DNA of 64,000 nt from Planctobacterium marinum (lineage in GTDB: Bacteria; Pseudomonadota; Gammaproteobacteria; Enterobacterales; Alteromonadaceae), in assembly GCF_020687805.1 (NCBI RefSeq), contig NZ_JAJEWQ010000002.1, forward strand, positions 313,300-377,299, in the 5' to 3' direction. The position numbers and the translations under genes are program-made. The notes under the pieces were generated by a model, which was not told the origin of the DNA, made no database searches, and saw only the letters and a list, made by a program, of their open reading frames with translations. The first letter of the stretch is position 1; each line of letters begins with the position of its first letter. Shown here in pieces: positions 29,070 through 38,300 of this stretch.

Positions 29070-29775
29070 CTTAGCCAATCGCATCGCTAAAATCAACTGG
29101 CAGAACGTCAGGGATGAAATGCATCGGGTTGGTTACGCAATTGTGCCGGGATTTTTCAGCCAGCAACAATGTGTAAGCCTGATCAATTTGTTTGAGAATG
29201 ACGACCTCTATCGCAAAACTGTCCATATGGAACGCCATCGTTTTGGTATGGGAACCTACCGGTACTGGGATTATCCATTACCCGATATAGTCAGCATCAT
29301 GCGGGAGAAACTGTATCCTGAACTGGTTCCAGTTGCCAATTTGTGGATGGCGCAGTTGCAGCTTGAGACACGATTTCCCGATACCTATCAGGAGTTACAG
29401 GCGCAATGTCAATTCGCCGGCCAACAGAAACCGACGCCATTGATTTTAAAATATGGTCAGGGGGGATTTAATACGTTGCACCAGGATTTATACGGTGAGG
29501 TCTATTTCCCAATTCAGGTTGCATGTTTTCTGAACGAGCCAGAAAAGGACTACACAGGTGGTGAATTTGTTTTGACAGAACAAATTCCCAGAGCTCAATC
29601 CAGGGCAATTGTACTCAAGCCAAAATGCGGTGATGCGCTATTTTTTACTACAAAATTTCGGCCCGTCCAGGGTACAAAAGGGTATTGCCGGGCCCATATG
29701 CGCCATGGTGTCAGTCAGGTGCTGAGTGGCCACCGCTACACCATGGGCGTCATCTTTCACGATGCAGTAAATTGA
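29062..29775 (+). CDS. 2OG-Fe(II) oxygenase acting on damaged DNA (PF09859-like)
   Basis: A 237-residue non-haem iron dioxygenase. The iron-binding HxD is visible in NTLHQDLYGEV, with the distal His and 2-oxoglutarate Arg in HMRHGVSQVLSGHRYTM. By resemblance it belongs to the Pfam family described as oxidative repair of methylated DNA, functionally like AlkB but distinct in sequence. The start at 29062 overlaps the Ada-like stop, which fits translational coupling and a role in alkylation repair. A longer reading from 28975 would sit inside the upstream gene and is unlikely. Confidence in the fold is high; the DNA substrate is inferred. Confidence 0.85.
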   Translation: MTDLANRIAKINWQNVRDEMHRVGYAIVPGFFSQQQCVSLINLFENDDLYRKTVHMERHRFGMGTYRYWDYPLPDIVSIMREKLYPELVPVANLWMAQLQLETRFPDTYQELQAQCQFAGQQKPTPLILKYGQGGFNTLHQDLYGEVYFPIQVACFLNEPEKDYTGGEFVLTEQIPRAQSRAIVLKPKCGDALFFTTKFRPVQGTKGYCRAHMRHGVSQVLSGHRYTMGVIFHDAVN

Positions 29776-30355
29776 CTTGTGGCTTACCTCGAACATAGGC
29801 AAGTAACCTTTAGACTTAGAACACTACTCGTGGGGGTAAATGTCATTGATTCGACTCAATGACAGAATGTATACCACCCGTTAAAGAAAGCACTTCAAAC
29901 TACCCCGGGTAGGCTGATTTGGACACATGCGGCAAGGCGATTTGTGGTTCAATAAATCTTTGATTAATAATACACAAATGGTAAAGCATGCTACCAATTT
30001 ATGTATTGGAATCTGTTTTTTATCGAGACGGTGTCAGCAAAGATGAAATCGATGTGAACGGGAAAAGTCAGAATGGCGATAACAGAGTAGTGGACAGCAG
30101 TGCTTAACCGCCCCCCGACGTGGTGTTAATTTAAGCAGTTTTGAACTGTACTTATGATAATGAAAACTATTATCAATTGAGAGGTGTTTTTTTTGCCTTT
30201 GTTAAAATGAAAAATCCTTTAAAAACAATGTAATAGCTTGATTCTCTGGATCATAAATTCGCTGAATGATGCGCATTAGTCTAATGCTTACTCACGGGCT
30301 AAAAATCAGGTATCCTATGCGCCATCTTTTTAACTTATCTCCATGAGTTTTTTTA
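29776..30355 (+). other. acnB upstream region
   Basis: About 580 bases without a supported gene. It contains a perfect inverted repeat, TGTCATTGA-TTCGAC-TCAATGACA (29841-29864), 66 bases after the oxygenase stop, which could be an operator or a terminator lacking a T run. The Fur box is listed separately. AT-rich sequence from 30180 to 30320 probably holds the acnB promoter. Confidence 0.5.
30156..30174 (+). promoter_or_regulatory. Fur box upstream of acnB
   Basis: GATAATGAAAACTATTATC matches 16 of 19 bases of the Fur consensus GATAATGATAATCATTATC and is a near-perfect palindrome. It lies about 180 bases before the acnB start, consistent with iron control of an iron-sulfur enzyme. Confidence 0.75.
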
Positions 30356-33181
30356 ATGAGCTTGTATTCCGAATATTCCAAAGAAATCGAAACCCGTAAA
30401 CAGGAACTTGGCCTGCATCCTAAGCCGATTGACAGTGCTGAATTACTGGCGGAAATTATTGACCAAATCAAAGATGCTGCGCATCCGGATCGCGACGATT
30501 CACTACATTTTTTGATTTACAATACACTGCCAGGTACAACAAGTGCTGCGGGTGTAAAAGCGAAATTTCTGAAAGAAATCATTCTTGGAGAGGTTGATGT
30601 TCAGGAAATAACTCCCGAATTCGCCTTTGAATTATTGTCACACATGAAAGGCGGCCCTTCTATCGAAGTGCTTTTGGACCTTGCGTTAAGTGACGATCTG
30701 AGCGTTGCCAAACCTGCGGCAGAAGTATTAAAAACCCAGGTGTTTTTGTACGAAGCCGATACTGAACGATTAGAAAACGCTTATAAAGCGGGCAATGAAA
30801 TCGTCAAGGATATACTGGAAAGTTACGTTAAAGCAGAATTTTTTACTAAGTTGCCAGACATTGATGAGAAGATTGATGTCGTGACTTACATTGCCGCGGA
30901 AGGTGATATCTCAACAGATCTTCTGTCACCCGGTAATCAAGCCCACTCTCGTTCAGACCGTGAATTACACGGCAAATGTATGATTTCTCCGGAAGCACAA
31001 GCCGAAATTCAGGAACTGCAAAAACAACACCCTGATAAAAAAGTGATGTTGATCGCTGAAAAAGGCACCATGGGCGTTGGTTCTTCCAGAATGTCAGGGG
31101 TAAATAACGTGGCTCTTTGGGCCGGTAAACAGGCCAGCCCCTATGTGCCCTTTGTGAATATTGCCCCTGTCGTGGCAGGCACAAATGGTATTTCCCCTAT
31201 CTTTTTAACCACTGTTGGTGTAACCGGCGGTATCGGTATTGATCTGAAAAACTGGGTCAAAAAACTGGATGACAATGGCAAGCCGGTATTGGACGCCAAT
31301 GGCGATCCGATCCTGGAAGAAGTCTATTCGGTAGCCACCGGTACAACGCTGACAATCAACACTAAAGAGAAAAAACTCTACAGCGGCGACAAAGAGTTGG
31401 TGGATATTTCTTCTTCGTTTACGCCTCAAAAAGTCGAGTTTATGAAGGCAGGTGGCTCTTATGCCATTGTCTTTGGTAAAAAGCTACAAACCTTTGCGGC
31501 AGAAACTCTGGGCGTAGAGCCGCCGATGGTGTTTGCACCCTCTAAAGAAATTTCCAATCCGGGACAAGGGCTTACCGCCGTTGAGAAAATTTTCAACAAA
31601 AATGCGGTGGGTGTGCTGTCTGAGGAAGCCCTGCACGCTGGTTCAGATGTACGGGTCAGAGTCAACATTGTTGGCTCCCAGGATACCACCGGACTGATGA
31701 CTTCTCAGGAACTGGAGGCCATGGCGGCTACTGTTATATCTCCGAGCGTTGACGGAGCCTATCAGTCAGGCTGTCACACTGCGTCTGTTTGGGATAAAAA
31801 GGCGCAGGCAAATATTCCTAAATTAATGAAGTTCATGAACAAGTTCGGTCTGATCACTGCGCGTGATCCTAAGGGTGTTTACCACGCCATGACCGATGTA
31901 ATCCACAAGGTACTGAATGATATCACTGTGGATGACTGGGCTATTATCATCGGTGGTGACTCCCATACCCGAATGTCAAAAGGTGTAGCGTTTGGTGCCG
32001 ACTCGGGTACGGTAGCGCTGGCGTTGGCCACTGGTGAAGCTACCATGCCAATCCCGGAATCTGTCAAGGTAACCTTTAAAGGTGAAATGAAAGATCACAT
32101 GGATTTCCGTGATGTTGTACATGCTACTCAGGCACAGATGTTAAAGCAGTATGGTGAGAACGTGTTCCAGGGACGCGTTATTGAAGTACATATCGGAACC
32201 TTACTTGCTGACCAGGCGTTTACCTTTACCGACTGGACTGCAGAAATGAAGGCCAAAGCGTCAATCTGTATTTCAGAAGATGACACCCTTATTGCCTCTC
32301 TGGAGCTGGCCAAGAGCCGTATCCAAATCATGATCAACAAGGGCATGGAAAACGAAGCCGGAACGCTTAATCACCTAATTTCACTGGCTGACAAACGCAT
32401 CGCAGAAATTAAGTCAGGTGAAAACCCGGCGCTGGCACCTGATGAAAGCGCCAAATACTTCGCTGAAGTAGTGGTAGATTTGGATCAGATTGATGAGCCA
32501 ATGATTGCTGATCCGGATGTTAACAACGAGGATGTATCCAAGCGTTATACCCACGATACCATCAGACCAATCTCCTACTATGGCGGTGTTAAGCAGGTAG
32601 ATTTGGGCTTTGTTGGTTCTTGTATGGTTCACAAAGGGGATATGAAGATCATTTCCCAAATGCTGAAAAACCTGGAAGACCAAAATGGTAGCGTAGAATT
32701 CAAAGCACCATTGGTGATTGCGCCACCTACCTATAATATCGTGGACGAGTTAAAAGCCGAGGGCGACTGGGAACTGCTTAAGAAATACTCTGGCTTTGAG
32801 TTTGATGATGCAAAACCAAAAGAAGCGGCGCGAACTCAATATGAGAATATCATGTACCTTGAGCGTCCCGGATGTAACCTTTGTATGGGTAACCAGGAAA
32901 AAGCGGAAAAAGGCGACACTGTGCTGGCGACATCAACCCGTTTGTTCCAGGGCAGGGTAGTGGAAGACACCGAAGAGAAGAAAGGCGAGTCGCTGCTTGC
33001 TTCAACACCTGTGGTGGTCTTGTCGACTATTCTGGGGCGTACTCCCAGTATTGAGGAATACAAAAATGCAGTCAGAGGGATTAAATTGACTGATTTTGCG
33101 CCGCCGGTTGAAGAACTCAGTGCTAAGCCTAAGTTTCAGCCTGATGTACCGGTAAAGGTTATTGACCAAAACGCGGTGTAA
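30356..33181 (+). CDS. acnB: Aconitate hydratase B (long variant)
   Basis: A 941-residue TCA-cycle enzyme that isomerises citrate to isocitrate and probably also acts on 2-methylisocitrate. AcnB order is seen: N-terminal HEAT-like and swivel domains, then the catalytic domains, with cluster-binding Cys residues in GSCMVHKGD (about 755) and PGCNLCMGNQ (about 838). It is about 75 residues longer than E. coli AcnB (865), with an inserted segment around residues 300-370 (LDDNGKPVLDANGDPILEE). From memory, this insert and the N-terminus (HPKPIDSAELLAEII) match AcnB of Bacteroidetes far better than the enteric form, so transfer is suspected. Confidence 0.95.
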   Translation: MSLYSEYSKEIETRKQELGLHPKPIDSAELLAEIIDQIKDAAHPDRDDSLHFLIYNTLPGTTSAAGVKAKFLKEIILGEVDVQEITPEFAFELLSHMKGGPSIEVLLDLALSDDLSVAKPAAEVLKTQVFLYEADTERLENAYKAGNEIVKDILESYVKAEFFTKLPDIDEKIDVVTYIAAEGDISTDLLSPGNQAHSRSDRELHGKCMISPEAQAEIQELQKQHPDKKVMLIAEKGTMGVGSSRMSGVNNVALWAGKQASPYVPFVNIAPVVAGTNGISPIFLTTVGVTGGIGIDLKNWVKKLDDNGKPVLDANGDPILEEVYSVATGTTLTINTKEKKLYSGDKELVDISSSFTPQKVEFMKAGGSYAIVFGKKLQTFAAETLGVEPPMVFAPSKEISNPGQGLTAVEKIFNKNAVGVLSEEALHAGSDVRVRVNIVGSQDTTGLMTSQELEAMAATVISPSVDGAYQSGCHTASVWDKKAQANIPKLMKFMNKFGLITARDPKGVYHAMTDVIHKVLNDITVDDWAIIIGGDSHTRMSKGVAFGADSGTVALALATGEATMPIPESVKVTFKGEMKDHMDFRDVVHATQAQMLKQYGENVFQGRVIEVHIGTLLADQAFTFTDWTAEMKAKASICISEDDTLIASLELAKSRIQIMINKGMENEAGTLNHLISLADKRIAEIKSGENPALAPDESAKYFAEVVVDLDQIDEPMIADPDVNNEDVSKRYTHDTIRPISYYGGVKQVDLGFVGSCMVHKGDMKIISQMLKNLEDQNGSVEFKAPLVIAPPTYNIVDELKAEGDWELLKKYSGFEFDDAKPKEAARTQYENIMYLERPGCNLCMGNQEKAEKGDTVLATSTRLFQGRVVEDTEEKKGESLLASTPVVVLSTILGRTPSIEEYKNAVRGIKLTDFAPPVEELSAKPKFQPDVPVKVIDQNAV

Positions 33182-33190
33182 TTACACCGC
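33173..33190 (+). other. 18-bp perfect palindrome across the acnB stop codon
   Basis: GCGGTGTAATTACACCGC is fully palindromic and includes the TAA stop. It could form a stem in the mRNA 3' end, but no T run follows. Confidence 0.6.
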
Positions 33191-33271
33191 AGTTATCGGT
33201 TTATCATAATGATTAATTCGGTAGCCACTGCGGATTTGCTGCATGGGTTACCGGATTATGTTCTGCCCCCG

Positions 33272-33298
33272 AGTTAGCGGTCATGATGACCACTAACT
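33272..33298. other. Hairpin between convergent acnB and aldo/keto reductase genes
   Basis: AGTTAG and GGTCA pair with TGACC and CTAACT around a TGA loop, with one mismatch. The position between convergent genes suggests transcription ending in both directions, but T runs are missing. Confidence 0.5.
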
Positions 33299-33325
33299 AC
33301 TGTGCTCCTCATTCAATGCCTGACG

Positions 33326-34213
33326 TCAATCCGGAACCTTAATATTCAGGTTGTCTTTGAAGGCGGTATCGGGATCTGCACCATATCGACGACCTTTATC
33401 TAAGGCGTTTATAGCCGCTAATTCGTTGTCGTTCAGCTCAAAGCCCCCAGGCCTTAAATTACTTTCAATGTTTTTCAACGTTTCCGATTTTGGAATAATG
33501 ATCCGCCCTTGTTGCAGGTCCCATTTCAGGATGACTTGCGCGCTGGACACGCCATGGTTTTTAGCAATTTTCTGAATAACGCTATCTGACACCGGTTTTT
33601 CTTCAACCGCGACACCACTCCAACTGCCTGATCCCAAAGGTGACCAGCAAGACACCACTATTCCTTGTGATTCACAGAAGCGGGTCAGATCGCGTTGTTG
33701 CAGGTAGGGGTGAACTTCAAGTTGGTTATACACCGGTTTTACCTCAGCAAAGGTCAGAATCTGTTCGATATCCGATTGTCTGAAATTTGATAACCCTAAG
33801 GAACGAAGGTAGCCATCAGCCTGTAACTGCTCCATTGCTTGCCAGGTAGGTTGTGTCATAGTCGGGTTGGGCCAATGCACCAGATAGAGGTCAACGTAGT
33901 CCAGTTGCAATCGCTCCAGTGAACGATGCAAAGCCGCGCTGGTTTGTTGGCGACCTTGCTCGCTATCCCAAACTTTAGTGGTGACAAAGAATGCTTCGCG
34001 CGGTATGCCGGATTCTTGTATCGCTTGTCCGACACTGCGTTCATTGCCATATACCGAAGCGGTATCGATATGGCGATAGCCAGCTTCAATGGCACTTAAT
34101 ACAACATCTTTAACATAAGCATCATCCTGTTGCCACTGACCGATCGCGGCAGTGCCAAAACCAATTTGAGGAATGGTCAATCCATTATTAAATTGTATCG
34201 ATGGGGTTGTCAT
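33326..34213 (-). CDS. Aldo/keto reductase
   Basis: A 295-residue NADPH-dependent (beta/alpha)8-barrel reductase. Visible are GFGTAAIG, the catalytic Asp and Tyr in GYRHIDTASVYGNE, the Lys in FVTTKVWD, the His in LVHWPNP, LGLSNF, and the cofactor-binding IIPKSETLKNIESNL. The closest named relatives are 2,5-diketo-gluconate-reductase-like enzymes, but the substrate is not determined. I chose the ATG at 34213 because CGGAG lies just upstream; the ATG at 34231 lies inside the preceding gene. It is the last gene of a three-gene operon. Confidence 0.93.
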   Translation of the reverse strand: MTTPSIQFNNGLTIPQIGFGTAAIGQWQQDDAYVKDVVLSAIEAGYRHIDTASVYGNERSVGQAIQESGIPREAFFVTTKVWDSEQGRQQTSAALHRSLERLQLDYVDLYLVHWPNPTMTQPTWQAMEQLQADGYLRSLGLSNFRQSDIEQILTFAEVKPVYNQLEVHPYLQQRDLTRFCESQGIVVSCWSPLGSGSWSGVAVEEKPVSDSVIQKIAKNHGVSSAQVILKWDLQQGRIIIPKSETLKNIESNLRPGGFELNDNELAAINALDKGRRYGADPDTAFKDNLNIKVPD

Positions 34214-34223
34214 AAATTCTCCG

Positions 34224-34508
34224 TTAGGCAATTTTTGTCATTTCCTGCAATTCAAAATTGATGATTGCACCTGAGATTTTCTTGTTAAAAGCAGTTATTG
34301 CTTCATTTTGCATATGTGTTTGCCATGCTTCGCGATTGCTCCAAAGTTCAATGAAGGTGAATCGGTTGCTGTGTTCATTGTCCTGGTGCAATTCATATAA
34401 AAGGCAACCTGCTTCTTTTCTGGAAGCAGTTACCAGCTCCAACATGGCCTCTTTTACGTCTGCCAGTTTTGCCGGATCAACGGTTGGCCGTGCTATCACT
34501 GTTAACAT
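34224..34508 (-). CDS. Antibiotic biosynthesis monooxygenase-domain protein
   Basis: A 94-residue ABM-fold protein (ferredoxin-like dimer): LTVIARPTVDPAKLADVKEA, KEAGCLLYELHQD, and FIELWSNREAWQTHM are the classic elements. Relatives include YgiN-type quinol monooxygenases that act without cofactor. An AGGAG site precedes the ATG. It lies 17 bases after the Gfo/Idh gene and about 10 before the aldo/keto reductase gene, so the three are co-transcribed. Confidence 0.9.
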   Translation of the reverse strand: MLTVIARPTVDPAKLADVKEAMLELVTASRKEAGCLLYELHQDNEHSNRFTFIELWSNREAWQTHMQNEAITAFNKKISGAIINFELQEMTKIA

Positions 34509-34525
34509 GTTTGTGTTCTCCTGAA

Positions 34526-35545
34526 TTATTTAACCGCTTGCCAATAACCTTCCAATAAGGCCTGAGTTTGAATGGCCAATGCCATACTATGCTGCGCTGC
34601 CTTGCCAATGGGATCACGGGCAATACTGGCAAAGTTCTCGATCAGATAAACTGCCTGCGGCTTTTCCGATGAGGTGGATTTGTACTGCCATTCTGCCGGC
34701 GTTTGCATTGCCGTGCGCTTAACATACCCAACCTTGTGAGTTGCATCGTTAAACGCAAATCCGGAATGCCAGTCCAATACAAAATCATCCATGTGAATCA
34801 TGCCAGTCTGTCCCAGTACATCCAGATCCATGACACATACGCCTGCGTTGTATCCAAAGTCGAAAGTACTGGTTTTTCCGTCTTCAAACGCAATATGACC
34901 ACTACCACGTATAATTGCGCCGGTTTCCGGATCTCGGACCAGGCTGCCACTGACTTTATTGACTGCCGTTTCAGGCTTAAGGTATTCAGTGATCGCTCGC
35001 ATTGAATACCAGGCCATATCACCGACAGCCCCTGTAGGCTCTTTTGACGGGTCAAAGCGAATGTTGGTTTTATCCATGAACGGAAAAAAGAAACTGCTGC
35101 GCAGTGCCTGCGGAGACCCAATCTCCGACTCCAATCCCGTTCCGCTGAGGAACTTGCTGCGCGGATGATGAGTAAAGTGTGTCGCATCCATAAAGGCCAC
35201 TTTGTTTTGCTTAGCTGCAGCTACAATACGTTCTAATGAGGCCAGGCTGACAAAGGGTTTATCAACCAGTAGGTGCTTTTGTACATTAGCTGCTGCAATT
35301 GCAATTTCCTCTTTTACAGATGTAGGTGTCGCCACATATACGGCATCAACTTCACCCGAGGCTAACATTTGCGCGGTACTGGTAAACACCCTGGCAATGT
35401 TGTGTTGTGTGGCAAAGGCTTGTGCTGATTCATAGCGGCGACTGGTAACGCCGGCTATGGTGGCATTGCTGGATTGTCGAATGGCGTCAACGATGACACC
35501 GGCAATCATGCCGGAACCGATAATTCCAATGTTTAGGTTATTCAT
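34526..35545 (-). CDS. Gfo/Idh/MocA-family oxidoreductase
   Basis: A 339-residue NAD(P)-dependent dehydrogenase, probably acting on a sugar or polyol. The N-terminal Rossmann motif is IGIIGSGMIAGVIVDAI. The family Lys is in LLVDKPFVSLASLE (consensus EKP), followed by MDATHFTHHPRS and GDMAWYSMRAI. The C-terminal half is the expected beta-sheet domain. It heads an operon with the ABM and aldo/keto reductase genes and is divergent from a LysR gene 80 bases away, the usual layout for a regulator and its target. Confidence 0.92.
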   Translation of the reverse strand: MNNLNIGIIGSGMIAGVIVDAIRQSSNATIAGVTSRRYESAQAFATQHNIARVFTSTAQMLASGEVDAVYVATPTSVKEEIAIAAANVQKHLLVDKPFVSLASLERIVAAAKQNKVAFMDATHFTHHPRSKFLSGTGLESEIGSPQALRSSFFFPFMDKTNIRFDPSKEPTGAVGDMAWYSMRAITEYLKPETAVNKVSGSLVRDPETGAIIRGSGHIAFEDGKTSTFDFGYNAGVCVMDLDVLGQTGMIHMDDFVLDWHSGFAFNDATHKVGYVKRTAMQTPAEWQYKSTSSEKPQAVYLIENFASIARDPIGKAAQHSMALAIQTQALLEGYWQAVK

Positions 35546-35625
35546 ACTCTATGTGCTCAAAGTGAAACTGTGGTGCCATTGTGGGATAGTCTTTGATATT
35601 CTTGAAATGAATTGTTTTTATATGA

Positions 35626-36552
35626 GTGATTAAAAAATTGAATGTCTTTGCCCGGGACCTCAATGCGTTGTTGGTGTTCAGCGTGCTTTACGAAGAACGT
35701 AATTTAACCCGTGCCGCTGAGCGGTTGGCGTTAAGTCAACCTGCCCTCAGTCACAGGCTGAATAAACTGCGTCAGGAATTCAATGATCCGCTATTTGTGC
35801 GGGCTGCTCGTGGCCTGACTGTCACCCCGACTGCCGAAACCTATGCACCATCTGTGCAACGCCTGGTGCGGGAACTGGAAGGTCTGTATCAGGAACTCGG
35901 GCAGAGTGACTTCCTGCAAAGAACAGATAAAGTAACCCTGTATTCCACCGATCTGGTGGAACATATCCTGATATCTGAATTGTTGGGGCGAACCCGCCAG
36001 GAAGCCCCAAACCTGCAAGTTGCATTGCGTGACACGCACGGAAAGTTGCCAAAAGAAGCGTTGCAAAATGGCCAATGTGATATTGCGATCGCAGGATTTT
36101 TCAATGATATTCCCGGTGGGTTTTATCAACAATTTTTGTGTTCTCATGCGTTTGTTGTACTCGCTCACAAAGAAAACCCCAGGATAAAAGCCGGGCTCAA
36201 TCTGGAAGAGTATATTGCCTGTCAGCACGTTATTGTCACCTTAAGTGGCGCGTTGGAGGGTAAAGTGGATGAGATCCTGAAAGGCCTGGGCAAAACGCGT
36301 AAGGTGCTTGCCGGATATTCAAGTTTCCTGGCGCCACTGGATTTACTTGCGCAACAAAAAGACTTGTTGTTTACCTGTGTTAAACCGGTTGCCGATATCG
36401 CTGTTAAGCGCAACAACAACTTTGTTTATTATGATTGTCCGATTGCGCTGGCGAAAGTGGATTACGTGCAGATTTGGCATGAGCGTACTCACCAGGACCC
36501 ACTGCGCAAATGGTTGAGATCCGTGATCAAACACATAATGACACCGCCATAA
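35626..36552 (+). CDS. LysR-family transcriptional regulator
   Basis: A 308-residue regulator. The N-terminal winged helix is LNALLVFSVLYEERNLTRAA then ERLALSQPALSHRLNKLR, followed by a linker helix and a periplasmic-binding-like effector domain (about 95-300). The start is GTG at 35626. It is divergent from the oxidoreductase operon and most likely controls it, with binding in the 80-base gap. The effector is unknown. Its 3' end comes within 8 bases of the convergent glycosyltransferase gene. Confidence 0.93.
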   Translation: MIKKLNVFARDLNALLVFSVLYEERNLTRAAERLALSQPALSHRLNKLRQEFNDPLFVRAARGLTVTPTAETYAPSVQRLVRELEGLYQELGQSDFLQRTDKVTLYSTDLVEHILISELLGRTRQEAPNLQVALRDTHGKLPKEALQNGQCDIAIAGFFNDIPGGFYQQFLCSHAFVVLAHKENPRIKAGLNLEEYIACQHVIVTLSGALEGKVDEILKGLGKTRKVLAGYSSFLAPLDLLAQQKDLLFTCVKPVADIAVKRNNNFVYYDCPIALAKVDYVQIWHERTHQDPLRKWLRSVIKHIMTPP

Positions 36553-36560
36553 TCCGGTTT

Positions 36561-37493
36561 TTATACAGCAGACTTTTCCTGGACTATGGTGGAGGATAAA
36601 AACAGGTCGATAAATTCTGAAGCCTTAATTGCGACCGCCCGGTTATTGGTTTTCCGGGATTGCTGCACAATCTCTGTGGCCCGGGTCAATATGGCATTTT
36701 GCCAATCGCAATTGCTTTTGAGTGAAAACATGGTGGCATCGGTAATATTGCTGAGTGCTTTTAATGCGCCATCCAGACCGGAACCGTTGCCCCACTTGTC
36801 ACCAATGCGTCCCTGGCTGTGTTGTCTGGCGGCAGACAAACTGTGGTTGAGTTGTGCTACTTTGGGACGCCAGGCCAGTAGCCTGATGTGGTAATCCCAA
36901 TCCTGAAACATACTGATAGCAGACCACAGCCCGGTTTTGATACAGGCTGAACGTCTGAACAATCCCGAATCTGTTCGCCACTGGCTTTTGTTGATAAAGG
37001 CAATCACCAGCTCATCATGGCAGGCATAACTTTTTCGCCCTCCCACGTACACCGGACTTTGCCAGTCCGGCTGCTCAGAAAACTGAATGGTTGGAGACCA
37101 GACAAAATCCAGGGCTTCTGCGTTTAACTGTGCCACCTGCTTATTCAGTTTCTCAGGATGAATGACATCATCAGAATCCAGAAACTGGATAAATTCTCCC
37201 CGGCAGAGGCGCAATCCTGCGTTGCGGCACAAACTGGCATTGCAGTATTGATGATACTGATAATGGATACGCAATTCTGGGGAACCCCATCGCTTACTGA
37301 ATTGCTCCACAACTTCCCGGGTATCATCCTGTGAAGCGTCGTCCATGATGAGTATTTCGATGGGGCGATACGACTGTTGCACCACCGAATCTAAAGTGGC
37401 CTGTAGCAACTGTGCCCGGTTGTGAGTGGGGATGATCACGGACACTAAACCGTTGACGAAGTGTATATTTATCCCGCTTTTTGAGTGGTGCAT
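36561..37493 (-). CDS. Family 2 glycosyltransferase
   Basis: A 310-residue GT-A-fold transferase: VSVIIPTHNRAQLLQATLDS, the nucleotide-binding Asp in EILIMDDASQDDT, and the metal-binding motif FIQFLDSDD. The catalytic base may be the Asp in FQDWDYHIRL, resembling the usual E/W-D position. It has no membrane helices. It overlaps the upstream ATP-grasp-like gene by 25 bases and is the last gene of the nine-gene minus-strand operon starting at 49718. The acceptor may be a small molecule or polysaccharide; nothing in the sequence decides. Confidence 0.9.
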   Translation of the reverse strand: MHHSKSGINIHFVNGLVSVIIPTHNRAQLLQATLDSVVQQSYRPIEILIMDDASQDDTREVVEQFSKRWGSPELRIHYQYHQYCNASLCRNAGLRLCRGEFIQFLDSDDVIHPEKLNKQVAQLNAEALDFVWSPTIQFSEQPDWQSPVYVGGRKSYACHDELVIAFINKSQWRTDSGLFRRSACIKTGLWSAISMFQDWDYHIRLLAWRPKVAQLNHSLSAARQHSQGRIGDKWGNGSGLDGALKALSNITDATMFSLKSNCDWQNAILTRATEIVQQSRKTNNRAVAIKASEFIDLFLSSTIVQEKSAV

Positions 37494-38287
37494 TGTTCAT
37501 ATTCCTTTATTCGTTGCATTAAATTCTTTTCGAACACCCGGGCAAGTATCGCAATAACTTTTTTGCGATCTCCTGGACTCCAGCAGGCCCGGTTTTCCAG
37601 TCCATAGCCTGCGGCCGTTTTATTGGCATCGATGATGTAAAGCTCACCACTCTGCTTACAGCGCATAACGTCCAGCTCACCGAGATCCATGCCGATAGTT
37701 TTGCTAAACAGCAACATATTTTGGATTTCCTGTGGACTTAACACGTCCGTGGCAGGCATGGGGGTTAATTTATGTCGCTTGCATTGGCGGATATCGTCGG
37801 TGGGGTAATCCCGCTGCGATACATAAACCAGTGGGATCTCGCCCAGAATAACCGGAATGCGATATTCAATTTGAAAACCATTTTCTCTGGTTTCAATGAT
37901 GCGCTGGTATACCCAATCTTTCTGTATCTCATCCACCGGGCAGTCCACCACAAACCCATGTCTGACAGCATTGCCATCTGGTTTGAATATACACTTGCCT
38001 TCATATTTCATTGGGTTTACAAAGGTGGTATGACCGAAAAGTCGGAAAATTGTGTTTTCCACATATTGTTTGCTGATATCGATGCAATCGATATTGATAA
38101 CAGGTTTGGATTGCGCTATCTCCTTAAGGATGTCAGGGACCTTTAAAAAGGTTTCATCTTCCCATAATACGGCGGCATCAAACGGATTATCCGGTGTTAA
38201 GGTTACCGAGTAGTCCAGATGATGTAGTATCACAGCAAGACCATAGGGCTCTTTGTCGGGATAAGTCGGCGCACAAAATAATTGCAT
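37469..38287 (-). CDS. ATP-grasp-like protein
   Basis: A 272-residue soluble protein. The C-terminal half reads like an ATP-grasp ligase: GMDLGELDVMRCKQSGELY followed by IIDANKTAAGYG, which resembles the metal-binding Glu/Asn stretch of that superfamily, and YQRIIETRENGFQIEYRIPVI as the preceding strands. The N-terminus (CAPTYPDKEPYG) is unrecognised. Ligases of this fold join carboxylates to amines or thiols using ATP. The assignment rests on motifs only. Translation is coupled to the glycosyltransferase, so the two may act on the same product. Confidence 0.6.
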   Translation of the reverse strand: MQLFCAPTYPDKEPYGLAVILHHLDYSVTLTPDNPFDAAVLWEDETFLKVPDILKEIAQSKPVINIDCIDISKQYVENTIFRLFGHTTFVNPMKYEGKCIFKPDGNAVRHGFVVDCPVDEIQKDWVYQRIIETRENGFQIEYRIPVILGEIPLVYVSQRDYPTDDIRQCKRHKLTPMPATDVLSPQEIQNMLLFSKTIGMDLGELDVMRCKQSGELYIIDANKTAAGYGLENRACWSPGDRKKVIAILARVFEKNLMQRIKEYEQCTTQKAG

Positions 38288-38300
38288 AGAATTCTCATTG

